From Spirochaetaceae bacterium (GTDB taxonomy: Bacteria > Spirochaetota > Spirochaetia > DSM-27196 > PWMO01): a stretch of 34,651 bases of DNA. The stretch covers positions 1 to 34,651 of the forward strand of contig REDW01000047.1 in the NCBI GenBank assembly GCA_007693325.1, given 5' to 3'. The translations under genes were made by a program, and so were the position numbers. This document shows positions 7,266-15,971 of the stretch, one piece after another; position 1 is the first letter of the stretch, and each line of letters begins with the position of its first letter. A model generated the notes under the pieces. That model did not search any database. It was not told the DNA's origin and saw only the letters and a list, made by a program, of their open reading frames with translations.

Positions 7266-8054
7266 TTATTCGTACCCTTTCCAGGGCACAAAGCGGGCTT
7301 CGGCCGCGCGGATCAGGCCATCGAGCGCCAGTCCGGTCAGCCCCATCACAATAATGGCAACAAAGATAATGTCGGTTCTCAGAAAGCGGCCGGCGTCCAG
7401 TACCATCCAGCCTATCCCGTTGGCTGCGGCTACTATCTCGGATGAGACCAGCGTGGTATAGGTGAAGCCGATGCTGACCCGCAGGCCGGTGAAGATCTGC
7501 GGCAAGCATGAGGGAAAGATTACCCGCCGAAAGACCTGGCCGCGCGATGCGCCCAGGCTCAGGGCGCTCTCGATGCGCTCGTTGTTGACCGATTTTACCG
7601 CCGCCATGGCGTTGATCGACAGCGGCGGAAACGCGGCCAGATAGAGAAGCGCGATCTTCGACTCGTCTCCAATACCCAGCCACACAATCAGCAGGGTGTA
7701 GTAGGCCAGCGGCGGCAACGGGCGATAGAATTCGATAATCGGGTCCAGCAGCGCCTGAATTTTGCGGCTCTGTCCCATCAGCAGTCCTAGCGGAATTGCG
7801 CTGACAACCGCCAGCGAGTAGCCCACCGCCACGCGGTTCATGCTGCCCAGCAGATGGTATACCAGTGTGCCGCCGCGATACCCGGTGGAGGATACCTCGC
7901 GGAACGCGCGCCAGACGCTCGACGGCCGCGGCACAAACAGCTCCGGAACTACTTCCAGGTGCGCAATCAGCGCCCATCCGCCCAGGACCACCGCCACGGT
8001 GCCCAGGCTGATCAGGTAGTACGATGCTCGAAGGCGGTCAAATGAGAAACGCAT
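7266..8054 (-). CDS. tauC: Taurine-type ABC transporter, permease
   Basis: This is the inner-membrane channel subunit, 262 residues, with about six membrane segments as in TauC/SsuC. The cytoplasmic EAA loop that docks to the ATPase reads ALSLGASRGQVFRRVIFPSC, followed by LPQIFTGLRVSIG. DPIIEFYRPLPPLAYYTLLIVW is the usual segment of this subfamily. The ATG overlaps the end of the N-acyltransferase gene by 17 nt in another frame, and the stop lies 17 nt before the tauA start, so it sits inside the operon. The order permease, binding protein, ATPase is colinear with no gaps. Confidence 0.88.
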   Translation of the reverse strand: MRFSFDRLRASYYLISLGTVAVVLGGWALIAHLEVVPELFVPRPSSVWRAFREVSSTGYRGGTLVYHLLGSMNRVAVGYSLAVVSAIPLGLLMGQSRKIQALLDPIIEFYRPLPPLAYYTLLIVWLGIGDESKIALLYLAAFPPLSINAMAAVKSVNNERIESALSLGASRGQVFRRVIFPSCLPQIFTGLRVSIGFTYTTLVSSEIVAAANGIGWMVLDAGRFLRTDIIFVAIIVMGLTGLALDGLIRAAEARFVPWKGYE

Positions 8055-9009
8055 CGGGATTCACACTCTCATAGTTATCGATGAAACGCTTGCGCGTCCT
8101 GGCAGTGATGCTGTCAACGCTGACCATCAGCGCGGTCTCCAGCGCACCGCCAAAATCACTGTCCAGCGCGGTGTCGAAGGTCTGTACGTTATCGGCTGCG
8201 CGAAGGTAGGACACCAGAATCGGCGGCACGCTCAAACCGTCCGCCGCGAGCGTGCTGCTCATGTGCTGGTAGGCCGCGTCGTAATCCTGCGCCGGGTCTT
8301 GCGCCGGCTGTTTCGGCTCAGCGCTTGTCTGCCCGGCACTTTGCGCTTCGGCGGCCGGGGTGTAGCGGTAGCGTTCACGCGCAATCAGCAGCGGTTGACT
8401 GCCGCGGTGGTAGGTGTTCAGGAATCCTATTACCGCATCACGCGCAGCCTCAGGCCAGTTGGCGTAGATAGAGACGTTGCCAAAGAAGTAGCGCAGCCAG
8501 GGGTATTCGCATACCAGCGCGCCGAGTCCGCACCAAACTACAAACAGCCCGACTATCGCTCGCTTGGCGCTGCTGTTCACAACCGAGCGGCCAACCTCCA
8601 CCGCGTGCGGCAGATAATCGGACACAAACAGCGGTGAGAAACGGAACAGGCCGGCGGTGCGCAGCCTTTCAAGCGCGCCGCTTTCGGCCACGCGCCGCCC
8701 GAGTATGAAGCGATACATCGCAACAACCTCGGCAGTCTCGGGATCCCACGCTACAAGCTGGGTGTAGCCGTGGGCATCGGTATCGTGGTGGTCTATATCG
8801 CGCGCTACGTTGCGCCCCGCTCCCACGTTGCGATACTCAATCTCACGAATGCGGCCGATTTCATCCATGATCGGGGCGGACTGCAACGCGTGCAGCAGGT
8901 AGACCTGCAGGCCCTTGAACTCCCGCACCGGCTTGAAGCGTGCAAACTGGTCACGCAGCAGCTGCGGGTCAACCGGTGCCGCTACCGGAACCAGTTCCGA
9001 CTGTGTCAT
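8038..9009 (-). CDS. GNAT-fold N-acyltransferase (OlsB/GlsB-like, 'hemolysin' family)
   Basis: It resembles the acyl-ACP-dependent N-acyltransferases that acylate an amino acid in making ornithine or glycine lipids. Matching landmarks are IREIEYRNVGAG, DHHDTDAHGYTQLVAWDPE, VVAMYRFILG, HAVEVGRSVVN and YFFGNVSIYANWP. After the domain (about residues 30-215) comes a Gln/Ala/Pro-rich linker and a roughly 80-residue C-terminal part I cannot assign. The start ATG has a strong Shine-Dalgarno (GGGAGGT, 6 nt away) and overlaps the stop of the O-acyltransferase gene as ATGA. Pairing with a PlsC-like gene is the usual arrangement for aminolipid synthesis. The amino acceptor is not known from sequence. 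Confidence 0.78.
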   Translation of the reverse strand: MTQSELVPVAAPVDPQLLRDQFARFKPVREFKGLQVYLLHALQSAPIMDEIGRIREIEYRNVGAGRNVARDIDHHDTDAHGYTQLVAWDPETAEVVAMYRFILGRRVAESGALERLRTAGLFRFSPLFVSDYLPHAVEVGRSVVNSSAKRAIVGLFVVWCGLGALVCEYPWLRYFFGNVSIYANWPEAARDAVIGFLNTYHRGSQPLLIARERYRYTPAAEAQSAGQTSAEPKQPAQDPAQDYDAAYQHMSSTLAADGLSVPPILVSYLRAADNVQTFDTALDSDFGGALETALMVSVDSITARTRKRFIDNYESVNPDAFLI

Positions 9010-9875
9010 ACGCGCACCTCCCTTGTGTCTGGTGTGGCGCTGTCAGAATGCGGATGCCCGCCGAGGCGATGCACCTGCTGCCGAATACGCTCAGCCAGGG
9101 CGTGGTCGCTGCAGCTATCACCGTCTGAAACGTACAGCGGGGGACCAACGGTCAATTGAACGCAGCGGCCGCGCTGCTTGAACAGTTCATCGACCAGGTA
9201 GAGCATCTCAAGATTGGCGGTCAACCGCAGCACGCTGCGCAGCCGCCACACGGTATAGAAGAAGGACGAGTTGCGTCCCGCTATGTGCAGCGGCACAATG
9301 GCCCGATTGTGCGCGCGAGCCTTCTTGATGAAGGTCTTCGACCACGGATAGTCGAGCAAACCTTCGGGGCCCGGGCGCGCCGTGCGTCCGGATGGGAACA
9401 CCAGCACCGGATGCTCGGAGGCAAACAGAGTGTCGTACTGACGCACCTGGGCTGCGTTTGATCCGTATTTGTCCACCGGCACGATGAACTCGCGCAAGCC
9501 CGGCAGGGTCATCAGCAGATCGTTGGCCGGCACGCGCAGGCTGCCGTAGCGCCGGCACAGCAGCTGCATGGCGCACAGCCCGTCGGCTCCTCCGGTGGGA
9601 TGATTGGCGCACAGCACTATCCGCGGATTATCGGGCAGTCGATCGGCACAACGGGTCTCGGTGGACAGATTGAGGAATTGCAGCGCCTGCGCGACAAACG
9701 CGCAGCCCGAGGGCGCGGTGTTGTCCGATAGAAACGTGTTGATCTCCTGCTGGTGGACTATGCGGCGCAGGTAGCGGTAGCCGATTGCCGGGATGCGCGC
9801 GGCAACGCGCGGATTCTTGGCGTGAAACAGCGCCTGAACATCGATGTGCTGCCGTTGAACCTCACCCTGCCGCAT
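9006..9875 (-). CDS. PlsC-like lysophospholipid/aminolipid O-acyltransferase
   Basis: The protein (289 residues) has the LPLAT fold motifs: NHPTGGADG (the H-x4-D catalytic motif, about residues 90-98), VDKYG, VFPSGRTARPG and IVPLHIAGRNSSFFY. The NHPTGGxDG form is typical of OlsA/GlsA-like and hemolysin-linked acyltransferases rather than the housekeeping PlsC. It would esterify the hydroxyl of an N-acylated amino acid with a second fatty acid at the inner membrane. There is no obvious membrane anchor. The start has GGGAG 9 nt upstream and overlaps the cyclase 3' end by 14 nt; its own stop overlaps the next gene as ATGA. Acyl transfer to lysophosphatidic acid is the alternative. Confidence 0.8.
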   Translation of the reverse strand: MRQGEVQRQHIDVQALFHAKNPRVAARIPAIGYRYLRRIVHQQEINTFLSDNTAPSGCAFVAQALQFLNLSTETRCADRLPDNPRIVLCANHPTGGADGLCAMQLLCRRYGSLRVPANDLLMTLPGLREFIVPVDKYGSNAAQVRQYDTLFASEHPVLVFPSGRTARPGPEGLLDYPWSKTFIKKARAHNRAIVPLHIAGRNSSFFYTVWRLRSVLRLTANLEMLYLVDELFKQRGRCVQLTVGPPLYVSDGDSCSDHALAERIRQQVHRLGGHPHSDSATPDTREVRV

Positions 9876-12800
9876 CGACGAGTTCTCCCTGCAGCGCCGC
9901 AGCCGGATAGCGCCGCTTCATACGCTCCACAAACAGCTTCCAGCCCGCGGCCTCGGCCAGTCGCAGAGCTTCTCGATAGCAATCGAGCGCCTCGCCCTGC
10001 CGCCCGGCGGAATCGAGGTACGAGCCAAAGTAGTGCAGCGCCGGTATCAGGGTGTTGACGTAACCGGCAGCACGCGCGGTCTCAATTGCCTTGCCGAAGA
10101 ACGTTTCGGCGTCCTGGTTCTCTATCTCCGCACGCTCGGCAATCTCAGCCAGCTGCGAGCGTGCCTCATGCGTCAGCGTTGCGCCGCCTGCCAGCGCCAT
10201 CGCTACACCCATGAATGTGCGCCCGTTCTCGCCGTCGCTGCCGACCTCCTGCATGTTGCGGCTGTGGTACCAGGCCAGGCGAATTGCACGATTGGAGTCA
10301 CCGAGCCGCTGGTACAGGCACACCAGGTAGGACAGCGCGTAACCGTAGTAGCCTTTGGCCTTCAATTGACGCATCAGTTTCAGTGAGTCCTTCAGGTACT
10401 CGAGTGCCTTGCGGTCGTCGTGCATCTTGTAATAGGTTGCCCCGATACTGAAAAGGGTGTAAGCCAACGCCAGTTTTTCGTCAATGGCTTCGGCGATCCG
10501 GCGCGCCTGGACAAAATACTCGATCGCCGCGTCAAAATCTCCAACGCGGTCTTTGAGAACTCCAAGGTTCAACAGGGCGGCGGAAATACCGCTGCGGTAA
10601 CCGATCTGGCGGTAGACGGCGTGCACCTGTTCAAAATAGCGCTGTGACTGTTCGGTATCGCCCTGATACTGCAGTACGATGCCCATATCGTAGAGCGGAT
10701 AAGTCATAAGGCGGCTGTCACCGAGCTCTTCAAAGCGCTGGTGGGCCTGACGGTACTTCTGCATGGCCTCTTCGTAGCGTGACTGATCTCTGAGCACCAC
10801 CCCGTAGAAGTAGTGTGCAAGGCCCAGCTGCTTGAGGTCAGCGGCGCTTTCGGCGTCGCTCTCGGCCTGCTGCAGCGCAGCGAGCGCCTTGTCGTAGTTG
10901 CCCGAAGACCACTCTGCACGCCCGAGGCTGACCAGCGCTTCGGCGGCCAGGTCGGGCTGCTGCAGCGAGCGCGCAATGTCGATTGCATTATTCAGGACGC
11001 TGATCGCCAGTGCATTGTCGCCGCGGCGCTGATAGATTGCCCCGAGTCCGCTCAGCAGCTGGCCCTGGATCTGCGGCTGGCGCGCGATGACCGAGACACC
11101 GAGAGCCAGCGTAAGGGTTTCAGCGGCCCGGTCCCACTGGCCGGTTACCTCATAGATTCCGGCGGCCTGCTGATGCGCGCGCAGCTGGTCATGGTGAGAT
11201 GAGACCTGCTGCTGGTAGCGCGACAGGAAGTCGAGCGCGCGAGCATTCTTGAAATTGTCGCGCGCGTTCTCAAATGCGCGCCACAGCCACAGGCCGGCGT
11301 CCTCGCGGCGCGCGGCCTGCTCACAGTGGAATGCAATGTCTGCGGCGTACGCCGGGTTAGCGTGATGCTCGGCTATCAGCGCGTCGGCAATCCGTCCGTG
11401 CGTCAGACGCAGCTGATCGTGAAGCTGCATCGAGACTACCGCTTCGCGCAGCAGATCCTGGGTAAACCGATAGCCGCCTTCGCCGTCGCTGTCCCACAGT
11501 GCGCTACGGCTGCCTTCGTCCAGCGCGTGCTCCAGATCGATATCCGTGTCGGCGCTGAGTGACCGTATTATGCCGGCGGAAAACTGGCTGCCGACAACCG
11601 CTGCCAGCCGTGCCACCTCTTTGACCGTCACCGGCAGTGCATCGATGCGCTCGACCAGCAGCGCTGCCACGTCGTCTGGAATGGGCGTTTCGCCGTGGCG
11701 CACGCGGTAGCCGTCGCTGCCGCGCTGGAGTGCATCGTTGTCTGCCAGGTAGCGCGCAAGCTCGCCGGCAAAGAACGGATGCAAGCCAACGCGCTGTTCA
11801 ACAAACCGGCGCAACTCCTCGGATACCGGGCCACCGAGGACGTGTGCCAGCAACAGCGACAGAGCATCCGGCGAGATCGGTCCCAGACGCACGCGCTGGA
11901 GCTCCTCGGCGGCGGGGAGCGGGGCTGTACTGCCGGCGGTGCTGTGAGCGCTGTCTGTTCGGCTGTCCTGCGGGTAGAGGTTGCCGCGGGTCAGCAGCAG
12001 GATAGCCAGCGGCAACGAGCGTGCCTGCGTCACAATCCGCTGCAGCAGCCACAGCGAGTCCTCATCCAGAGCGTGGGCGTCTTCGATAACAAGCACCGCG
12101 GGAGTGTCGTGCACGGCCAGCGCAACCAGGGCTTCGATCAGTGCGCCGGTCAGTTCGAAGCGCGCCTGCGGATCGAGCTCGCTGTAACCGCGGCTGTCGA
12201 TCGGGAAGCCCAGTAACGCCGGCAGTGCGGCAGCGGTTCGGTCGAGTTCAGCCAGCAGCTCCTCGGCGGCTCCGCGTTCACGGTAGCTGGCGGACAGCTG
12301 CTGCACAGATTTGTCCAGCGTGTCGGCGGTGGGTGCGGGCAGTTCTGCACGCGCAAACAGCTGGTTTACCAGCGCCGGAAAGGGGTTGAGGCTCTTGCGT
12401 AGAATAGGGTCTGCGTGCAGCGCGAATACCGCCAGCTTTGTCTCGATTTCGCGGCAGAAGTGCAGCAGCAGCAGGCTCTTGCCGATCCCCGCTTCACCGC
12501 TGAGCTGCAGTACTCCCGCGGAGTGGCCGCTTTCCAGCGGTTGCAGCCACTGCCGCAGCGTCTGCATCTCCTCTTCGCGGCCGAACATCGGCTGCTCGGC
12601 GCTGACCGTGGCAACCGCAGCCGCCTGGAGCGGCGCTTCAACCTCAACCAGCGCTACCGGCTGCGCTACGCCCTTGAAGCTGCGGCTGTCGATGCCATGC
12701 AGGCGGTAGCCTTCATCGGGAGCGTTGCTGTGCGGCAGTTCTACCGCTCCCCAGCGGGCGCTGGTTGCAATGCGCGCCGCGAGGTTGACGGTTTCTCCCA

Positions 12801-13878
12801 GCACAGAGTAGGTAGCGCGGTGCTGTGACCCGATATATCCGGCGTATGCTATCCCCTCGGACAATCCGACCCGCGCAGACCGGCCCAGTTCAGCGGTGAC
12901 CGCGAGTGAGAACTCCACGGCGCGCTGCAGAATCTGCCCGTGGGACTGCGGCGCGCCGAACAGTACCAGCGCCAGCGGGCCCTTGTCGCTGAACTCGATC
13001 ATGTCGAAATAGCCGCGGTAGTCGTGGGCCAGGGTCAGCAGGCGCTCGGTGATCCGGCGGCTGGTCTGCTCATCATCCAGCTCGCGCAGCGAAAGAAATA
13101 CCGCCACGACGCGGCGGAACTCGCCGCCGAATTCGGGCGGAAGCTGTTCCAGCGGCCGAAACGGCGCGTCGCCGCGTGCCTGTTCGCCGGCCTCAGCGGG
13201 GGCCGGTTCGGCGGCAGGCCCGGAACCGCCGCCAACGCTGTGCCCGGCGTGATGCCTTGCGTGAGACGTTTCTACGCGGTAGAAGCCGTCTGCCAGCTGC
13301 TGGGTTGCCGGGTGCTGCTGCAGGTGGCTGCGCTGGCCGCCGGCAATTGCTACGCTTGCCGGTGCGGCGTGTTGCTCGGCAGCCGATGCGCTGTCCAGAG
13401 CCGGGCCGCGGAAGAACCAGGTACGCTGAGCGTCACCGGCATCCACTATAGACCACTGCACTTCGCCGTAACCGATACCGACTTTGGCATCGAGCGCAAA
13501 ATCACCGTACGGGGTGCGCTGGAGATGCATTGTGTTCAACAGCGCCAGCTGCGCGGAAGCGGCGTCGGCTACGTGGTCCAAGCCGGTGCGAGGATAGATG
13601 GCGCTCAGCGCATCGCCGGCAAAACCGGCTACGAAGCCGCCCGAGCGCTGCACCACGTCCACCAGCGGTCCGAATACTCGATTTATGATCTGAGCAATGG
13701 TCTCGGCGCCGTCGCCTCCGTGCTCCATCAGCGCGGACGTCATCTGCGTGAAACCGGAAAGATCCAGCACCAGCGAGCCTGCGCTGAAGCTGCCGTGCTT
13801 GCTCTGTGAGCGATACTGCTCCGCGATGAAACTCGGCACGAGTGCCGGCCGCGCATAAACCCTTGTATCTACAATCAT
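9862..13878 (-). CDS. Soluble adenylyl cyclase-like protein: tandem class III cyclase domains, AAA/STAND ATPase, TPRs
   Basis: This very large protein (1338 residues) has the layout of mammalian soluble adenylyl cyclase. Domain C1 (about 30-190) has LVLDLSGFT (D39) and GFAGDALSA (D89), the two metal aspartates. Domain C2 (about 240-410) has FSDKGPLALVLFGAP with the base-contacting lysine and VLGETVNLAARIA with the transition-state Asn and Arg, while its own first metal Asp is absent. The two halves therefore look complementary, so an active pseudo-heterodimer making cAMP is likely. Next come a P-loop ATPase (GEAGIGKSLLL about 463; VLVIEDAHALDED about 598) and about ten TPRs to the C-terminus. 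ATG 13878 follows a -10 box by 5 nt; TTG 13881 is an alternative start. It leads the acyltransferase/tau operon. Confidence 0.9.
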   Translation of the reverse strand: MIVDTRVYARPALVPSFIAEQYRSQSKHGSFSAGSLVLDLSGFTQMTSALMEHGGDGAETIAQIINRVFGPLVDVVQRSGGFVAGFAGDALSAIYPRTGLDHVADAASAQLALLNTMHLQRTPYGDFALDAKVGIGYGEVQWSIVDAGDAQRTWFFRGPALDSASAAEQHAAPASVAIAGGQRSHLQQHPATQQLADGFYRVETSHARHHAGHSVGGGSGPAAEPAPAEAGEQARGDAPFRPLEQLPPEFGGEFRRVVAVFLSLRELDDEQTSRRITERLLTLAHDYRGYFDMIEFSDKGPLALVLFGAPQSHGQILQRAVEFSLAVTAELGRSARVGLSEGIAYAGYIGSQHRATYSVLGETVNLAARIATSARWGAVELPHSNAPDEGYRLHGIDSRSFKGVAQPVALVEVEAPLQAAAVATVSAEQPMFGREEEMQTLRQWLQPLESGHSAGVLQLSGEAGIGKSLLLLHFCREIETKLAVFALHADPILRKSLNPFPALVNQLFARAELPAPTADTLDKSVQQLSASYRERGAAEELLAELDRTAAALPALLGFPIDSRGYSELDPQARFELTGALIEALVALAVHDTPAVLVIEDAHALDEDSLWLLQRIVTQARSLPLAILLLTRGNLYPQDSRTDSAHSTAGSTAPLPAAEELQRVRLGPISPDALSLLLAHVLGGPVSEELRRFVEQRVGLHPFFAGELARYLADNDALQRGSDGYRVRHGETPIPDDVAALLVERIDALPVTVKEVARLAAVVGSQFSAGIIRSLSADTDIDLEHALDEGSRSALWDSDGEGGYRFTQDLLREAVVSMQLHDQLRLTHGRIADALIAEHHANPAYAADIAFHCEQAARREDAGLWLWRAFENARDNFKNARALDFLSRYQQQVSSHHDQLRAHQQAAGIYEVTGQWDRAAETLTLALGVSVIARQPQIQGQLLSGLGAIYQRRGDNALAISVLNNAIDIARSLQQPDLAAEALVSLGRAEWSSGNYDKALAALQQAESDAESAADLKQLGLAHYFYGVVLRDQSRYEEAMQKYRQAHQRFEELGDSRLMTYPLYDMGIVLQYQGDTEQSQRYFEQVHAVYRQIGYRSGISAALLNLGVLKDRVGDFDAAIEYFVQARRIAEAIDEKLALAYTLFSIGATYYKMHDDRKALEYLKDSLKLMRQLKAKGYYGYALSYLVCLYQRLGDSNRAIRLAWYHSRNMQEVGSDGENGRTFMGVAMALAGGATLTHEARSQLAEIAERAEIENQDAETFFGKAIETARAAGYVNTLIPALHYFGSYLDSAGRQGEALDCYREALRLAEAAGWKLFVERMKRRYPAAALQGELVDAAG

Positions 13879-13883
13879 CAACT

Positions 13884-13914
13884 ATAATATGGCCCGAACG
13901 GCCCTGAGTTTCAA
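13884..13914 (-). promoter_or_regulatory. Promoter of the cyclase-acyltransferase-tau operon, leaderless type
   Basis: On the minus strand TTGAAA (13909-13914), a long 19-nt spacer and TATTAT (13884-13889) are followed after 5 nt by ATG 13878. The plus strand reads TATAAT over nearly the same bases (13883-13888), so the -10 could also serve the divergent lipoprotein gene, but no good -35 is seen on that side. The 137-nt divergent gap 13879-14015 holds nothing else that I can name. Confidence 0.55.
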
Positions 13915-14015
13915 GCCCTGCAGCCCGAATTCCGTAGAATTTGCAGCAACGGCGGCTATCGCCGTCATTTGTGGTGGTTTGCCGTGCCGCGTGGTATTTT
14001 TGAAGCAGGGCCAAT

Positions 14016-15902
14016 ATGCGGCGGGTAGCGCTGATACTCATGACAGTGCTGTTTTTCTCAGCGTGCGGGGACGGAGGCCTGGTCATGCCCTCGCTGTCCG
14101 AGGACGGCGATCTCAGGCTGCAGACTGTTGCCGATGGTACTGTAGTGACCCGCAGCGGGACTATCAGCGCGACGCTGCTGCCCGGCCCTCAGGGGCGTTA
14201 TCCTGACCGCGTCGAAGTAACGTTTATCGACCAGGACGGCGAGGCTGCCGCTGAACGAACAATCAGTGCCGCCGAGATCGATCGCGGCAGACTGCCGGCG
14301 TTAGCGGTTGAACAGCTGGCCACCGGATTCTACACCGTGCATTTTAAGCTGTTCAACGACGGCCGCCGCAGCGCAGAGTTTCAGCGGCGCCTGTTCGTCA
14401 GCGATGCGCCGTTTGCCGTCGCTTCAATCTCCGCCTACCCGCCTACCTTCATGACCGACTCGAAAGGTATACTACGCGCCGAGCTCGACATCCCGCCGCA
14501 GGCCGATCCGTTTCTGCGCTGGAGCTTCAATGGTGAACCGGTTATGCAGGGGCTGCTATCTGCCGGTGCTGGTGAGCTGATGCTGCGCTCACCGCAGAGC
14601 GAAGGCGTCTATCCGGTTGTGCTCGAACTGTTTCCGGCGGCGCCGCGCGGTGCCGATTTCGGTTTTGCTTCACAGGTCTCGCAGCAGAGCGATCTGGTGG
14701 TCAAGGAATCCCGCTCAGCCTCCGAACGCGGCTTTGGGCCGCCGCAATCGTACTACGTCCTGCTGCATTTTGCCGGTAATACGCGCGACAGCGGCATGCG
14801 CAACGCGCTGGTTGGCGCTACTGCGGCGAGTGCGCAGACCTTCGGTGCAGCGGAACTACGTATCGTGCACGAGCTGTTCGGCTACTACCTCGACGGTGCC
14901 GCCGCCATCGGCTTCGAAGAAGTCATTCTGCCGTTCACCAACGCAGGACTGGAGCCGTTTTCAATTGCGATGCGCCTCGCGCTGACCGAACCGCAGCGAG
15001 ACCGGGTCCTGTTTTCAGCTCGCGCTGAGGATTCATCGCTCGAGCTGCGGCTCGAGCTGGCTGATGAGGGTGAACTGCGCTTGCAGCTTGCTGCGCGCGG
15101 ACGCAGCGCTACGGTTACCTCCGAGGGGGCCGCGCTGCAGCCGGGACGGCCGGTGGACATCAATGTGGCGGTTGTGCCGCACGCCGGGTATACCTCGGTG
15201 GCGTGGTTTGTTGACCGCGAGCCGGCGGGTGCAGCCGATATTCCGCTGGGTTTTGCGCGGCCCAACAGGGGATTGGATGGCCGCTGGCAGCCGTTGGCCG
15301 GCCGCTCGGTTATCGGCGGCGAGGGCGGTTTCATCGGGGTGATCGACGAGTTCGGCATCTTCTTCCGCGACGAGCACAGCCGCCCGGCAGCCAACACGTC
15401 ACCGTTCCGGGTTGAACAGCTGAGGCGCCACGGTGAGTCGCTGATTGTTGCCGAGGGATTTGAACGGCCGCCTCTGCCGCAGTCGTTTGCAACGCGCGGC
15501 GAGGTAACAGTAGCGGGCGGCAGTGCCGTGCTGGAACCCGGAGCAGCGCTGATCGGTCCGGCGGTGGGCTTTGATTCGAGCGAGGTAACGCTGGAGCTGT
15601 CAATTGAGTTTGCCGGAACGCCCGCGCCGCGCGTTGAGCTGCTGAACGTGGCTGACGATGCGCCGCTGTTGAGCCACTCTCTCGGTGGCCCGGGAGTGCT
15701 GCGGTTCCAGCTGGAAAGACGAGCTGACCTGCTCTGGATCAGAGTAAATGATCGTGATCCGGTGCAGGCGCCAATTGCAGCGCCTTTCAGCGGGGTACGT
15801 CTGGAGATAGCAAATGACGCAGGTGCCGCGGAGGTCCGGGTTGACTCACTGCTTGCGTTCCACGGTACCAGCGGGATACGGCAATCGCTGCATGTACCGT
15901 GA
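14016..15902 (+). CDS. Large lipoprotein with a LamG/concanavalin-like region
   Basis: This is a 628-residue exported lipoprotein: the signal peptide RRVALILMTVLFFSAC ends in a lipobox cysteine at residue 17. The first 220 residues look like beta-rich, Ig-type segments (paired phrases on 'sense', 'body', 'mature' strands cannot be assigned to a family). Residues about 290-460 resemble a LamG/ConA-like jelly roll: a start FEEVILPFTNAGLEPFSIAMRL and an end GEGGFIGVIDEFGIFFRDE, the typical closing strand. A third beta-rich part follows. The function is unknown; carbohydrate or surface binding is possible. AGGG lies 5 nt before the ATG. It is divergent from the cyclase and separated from the next operon by its own promoter. 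Confidence 0.65.
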   Translation: MRRVALILMTVLFFSACGDGGLVMPSLSEDGDLRLQTVADGTVVTRSGTISATLLPGPQGRYPDRVEVTFIDQDGEAAAERTISAAEIDRGRLPALAVEQLATGFYTVHFKLFNDGRRSAEFQRRLFVSDAPFAVASISAYPPTFMTDSKGILRAELDIPPQADPFLRWSFNGEPVMQGLLSAGAGELMLRSPQSEGVYPVVLELFPAAPRGADFGFASQVSQQSDLVVKESRSASERGFGPPQSYYVLLHFAGNTRDSGMRNALVGATAASAQTFGAAELRIVHELFGYYLDGAAAIGFEEVILPFTNAGLEPFSIAMRLALTEPQRDRVLFSARAEDSSLELRLELADEGELRLQLAARGRSATVTSEGAALQPGRPVDINVAVVPHAGYTSVAWFVDREPAGAADIPLGFARPNRGLDGRWQPLAGRSVIGGEGGFIGVIDEFGIFFRDEHSRPAANTSPFRVEQLRRHGESLIVAEGFERPPLPQSFATRGEVTVAGGSAVLEPGAALIGPAVGFDSSEVTLELSIEFAGTPAPRVELLNVADDAPLLSHSLGGPGVLRFQLERRADLLWIRVNDRDPVQAPIAAPFSGVRLEIANDAGAAEVRVDSLLAFHGTSGIRQSLHVP

Positions 15903-15912
15903 TGCGCATCTC

Positions 15913-15921
15913 TGCTATACT
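15913..15921 (+). promoter_or_regulatory. Extended -10 promoter of the envelope operon
   Basis: TGCTATACT is an extended -10 element (TGnTATAnT). The -35 at 17 nt (TGTACC) is poor, as is allowed with an extended -10. Transcription would begin near 15928 and give a leader of about 45 nt before the GTG at 15972. Confidence 0.6.
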
Positions 15922-15971
15922 GCGCGCGCGGAAATTGGGTTACGGAACGCATCGACGTGCGGGGGGTGAAC

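Noticed and set aside
7249-7977. N-terminal extension of the tauA frame across the permease gene
   Set aside because: The added residues do not resemble a binding protein; the GTG at 7248 with GGGAG and a signal peptide gives the normal length.
14885-15952. A 355-codon minus-strand frame antisense to the large lipoprotein
   Set aside because: Its composition is Ser/Arg/Pro/Ala-rich and low in complexity; it is a shadow frame.
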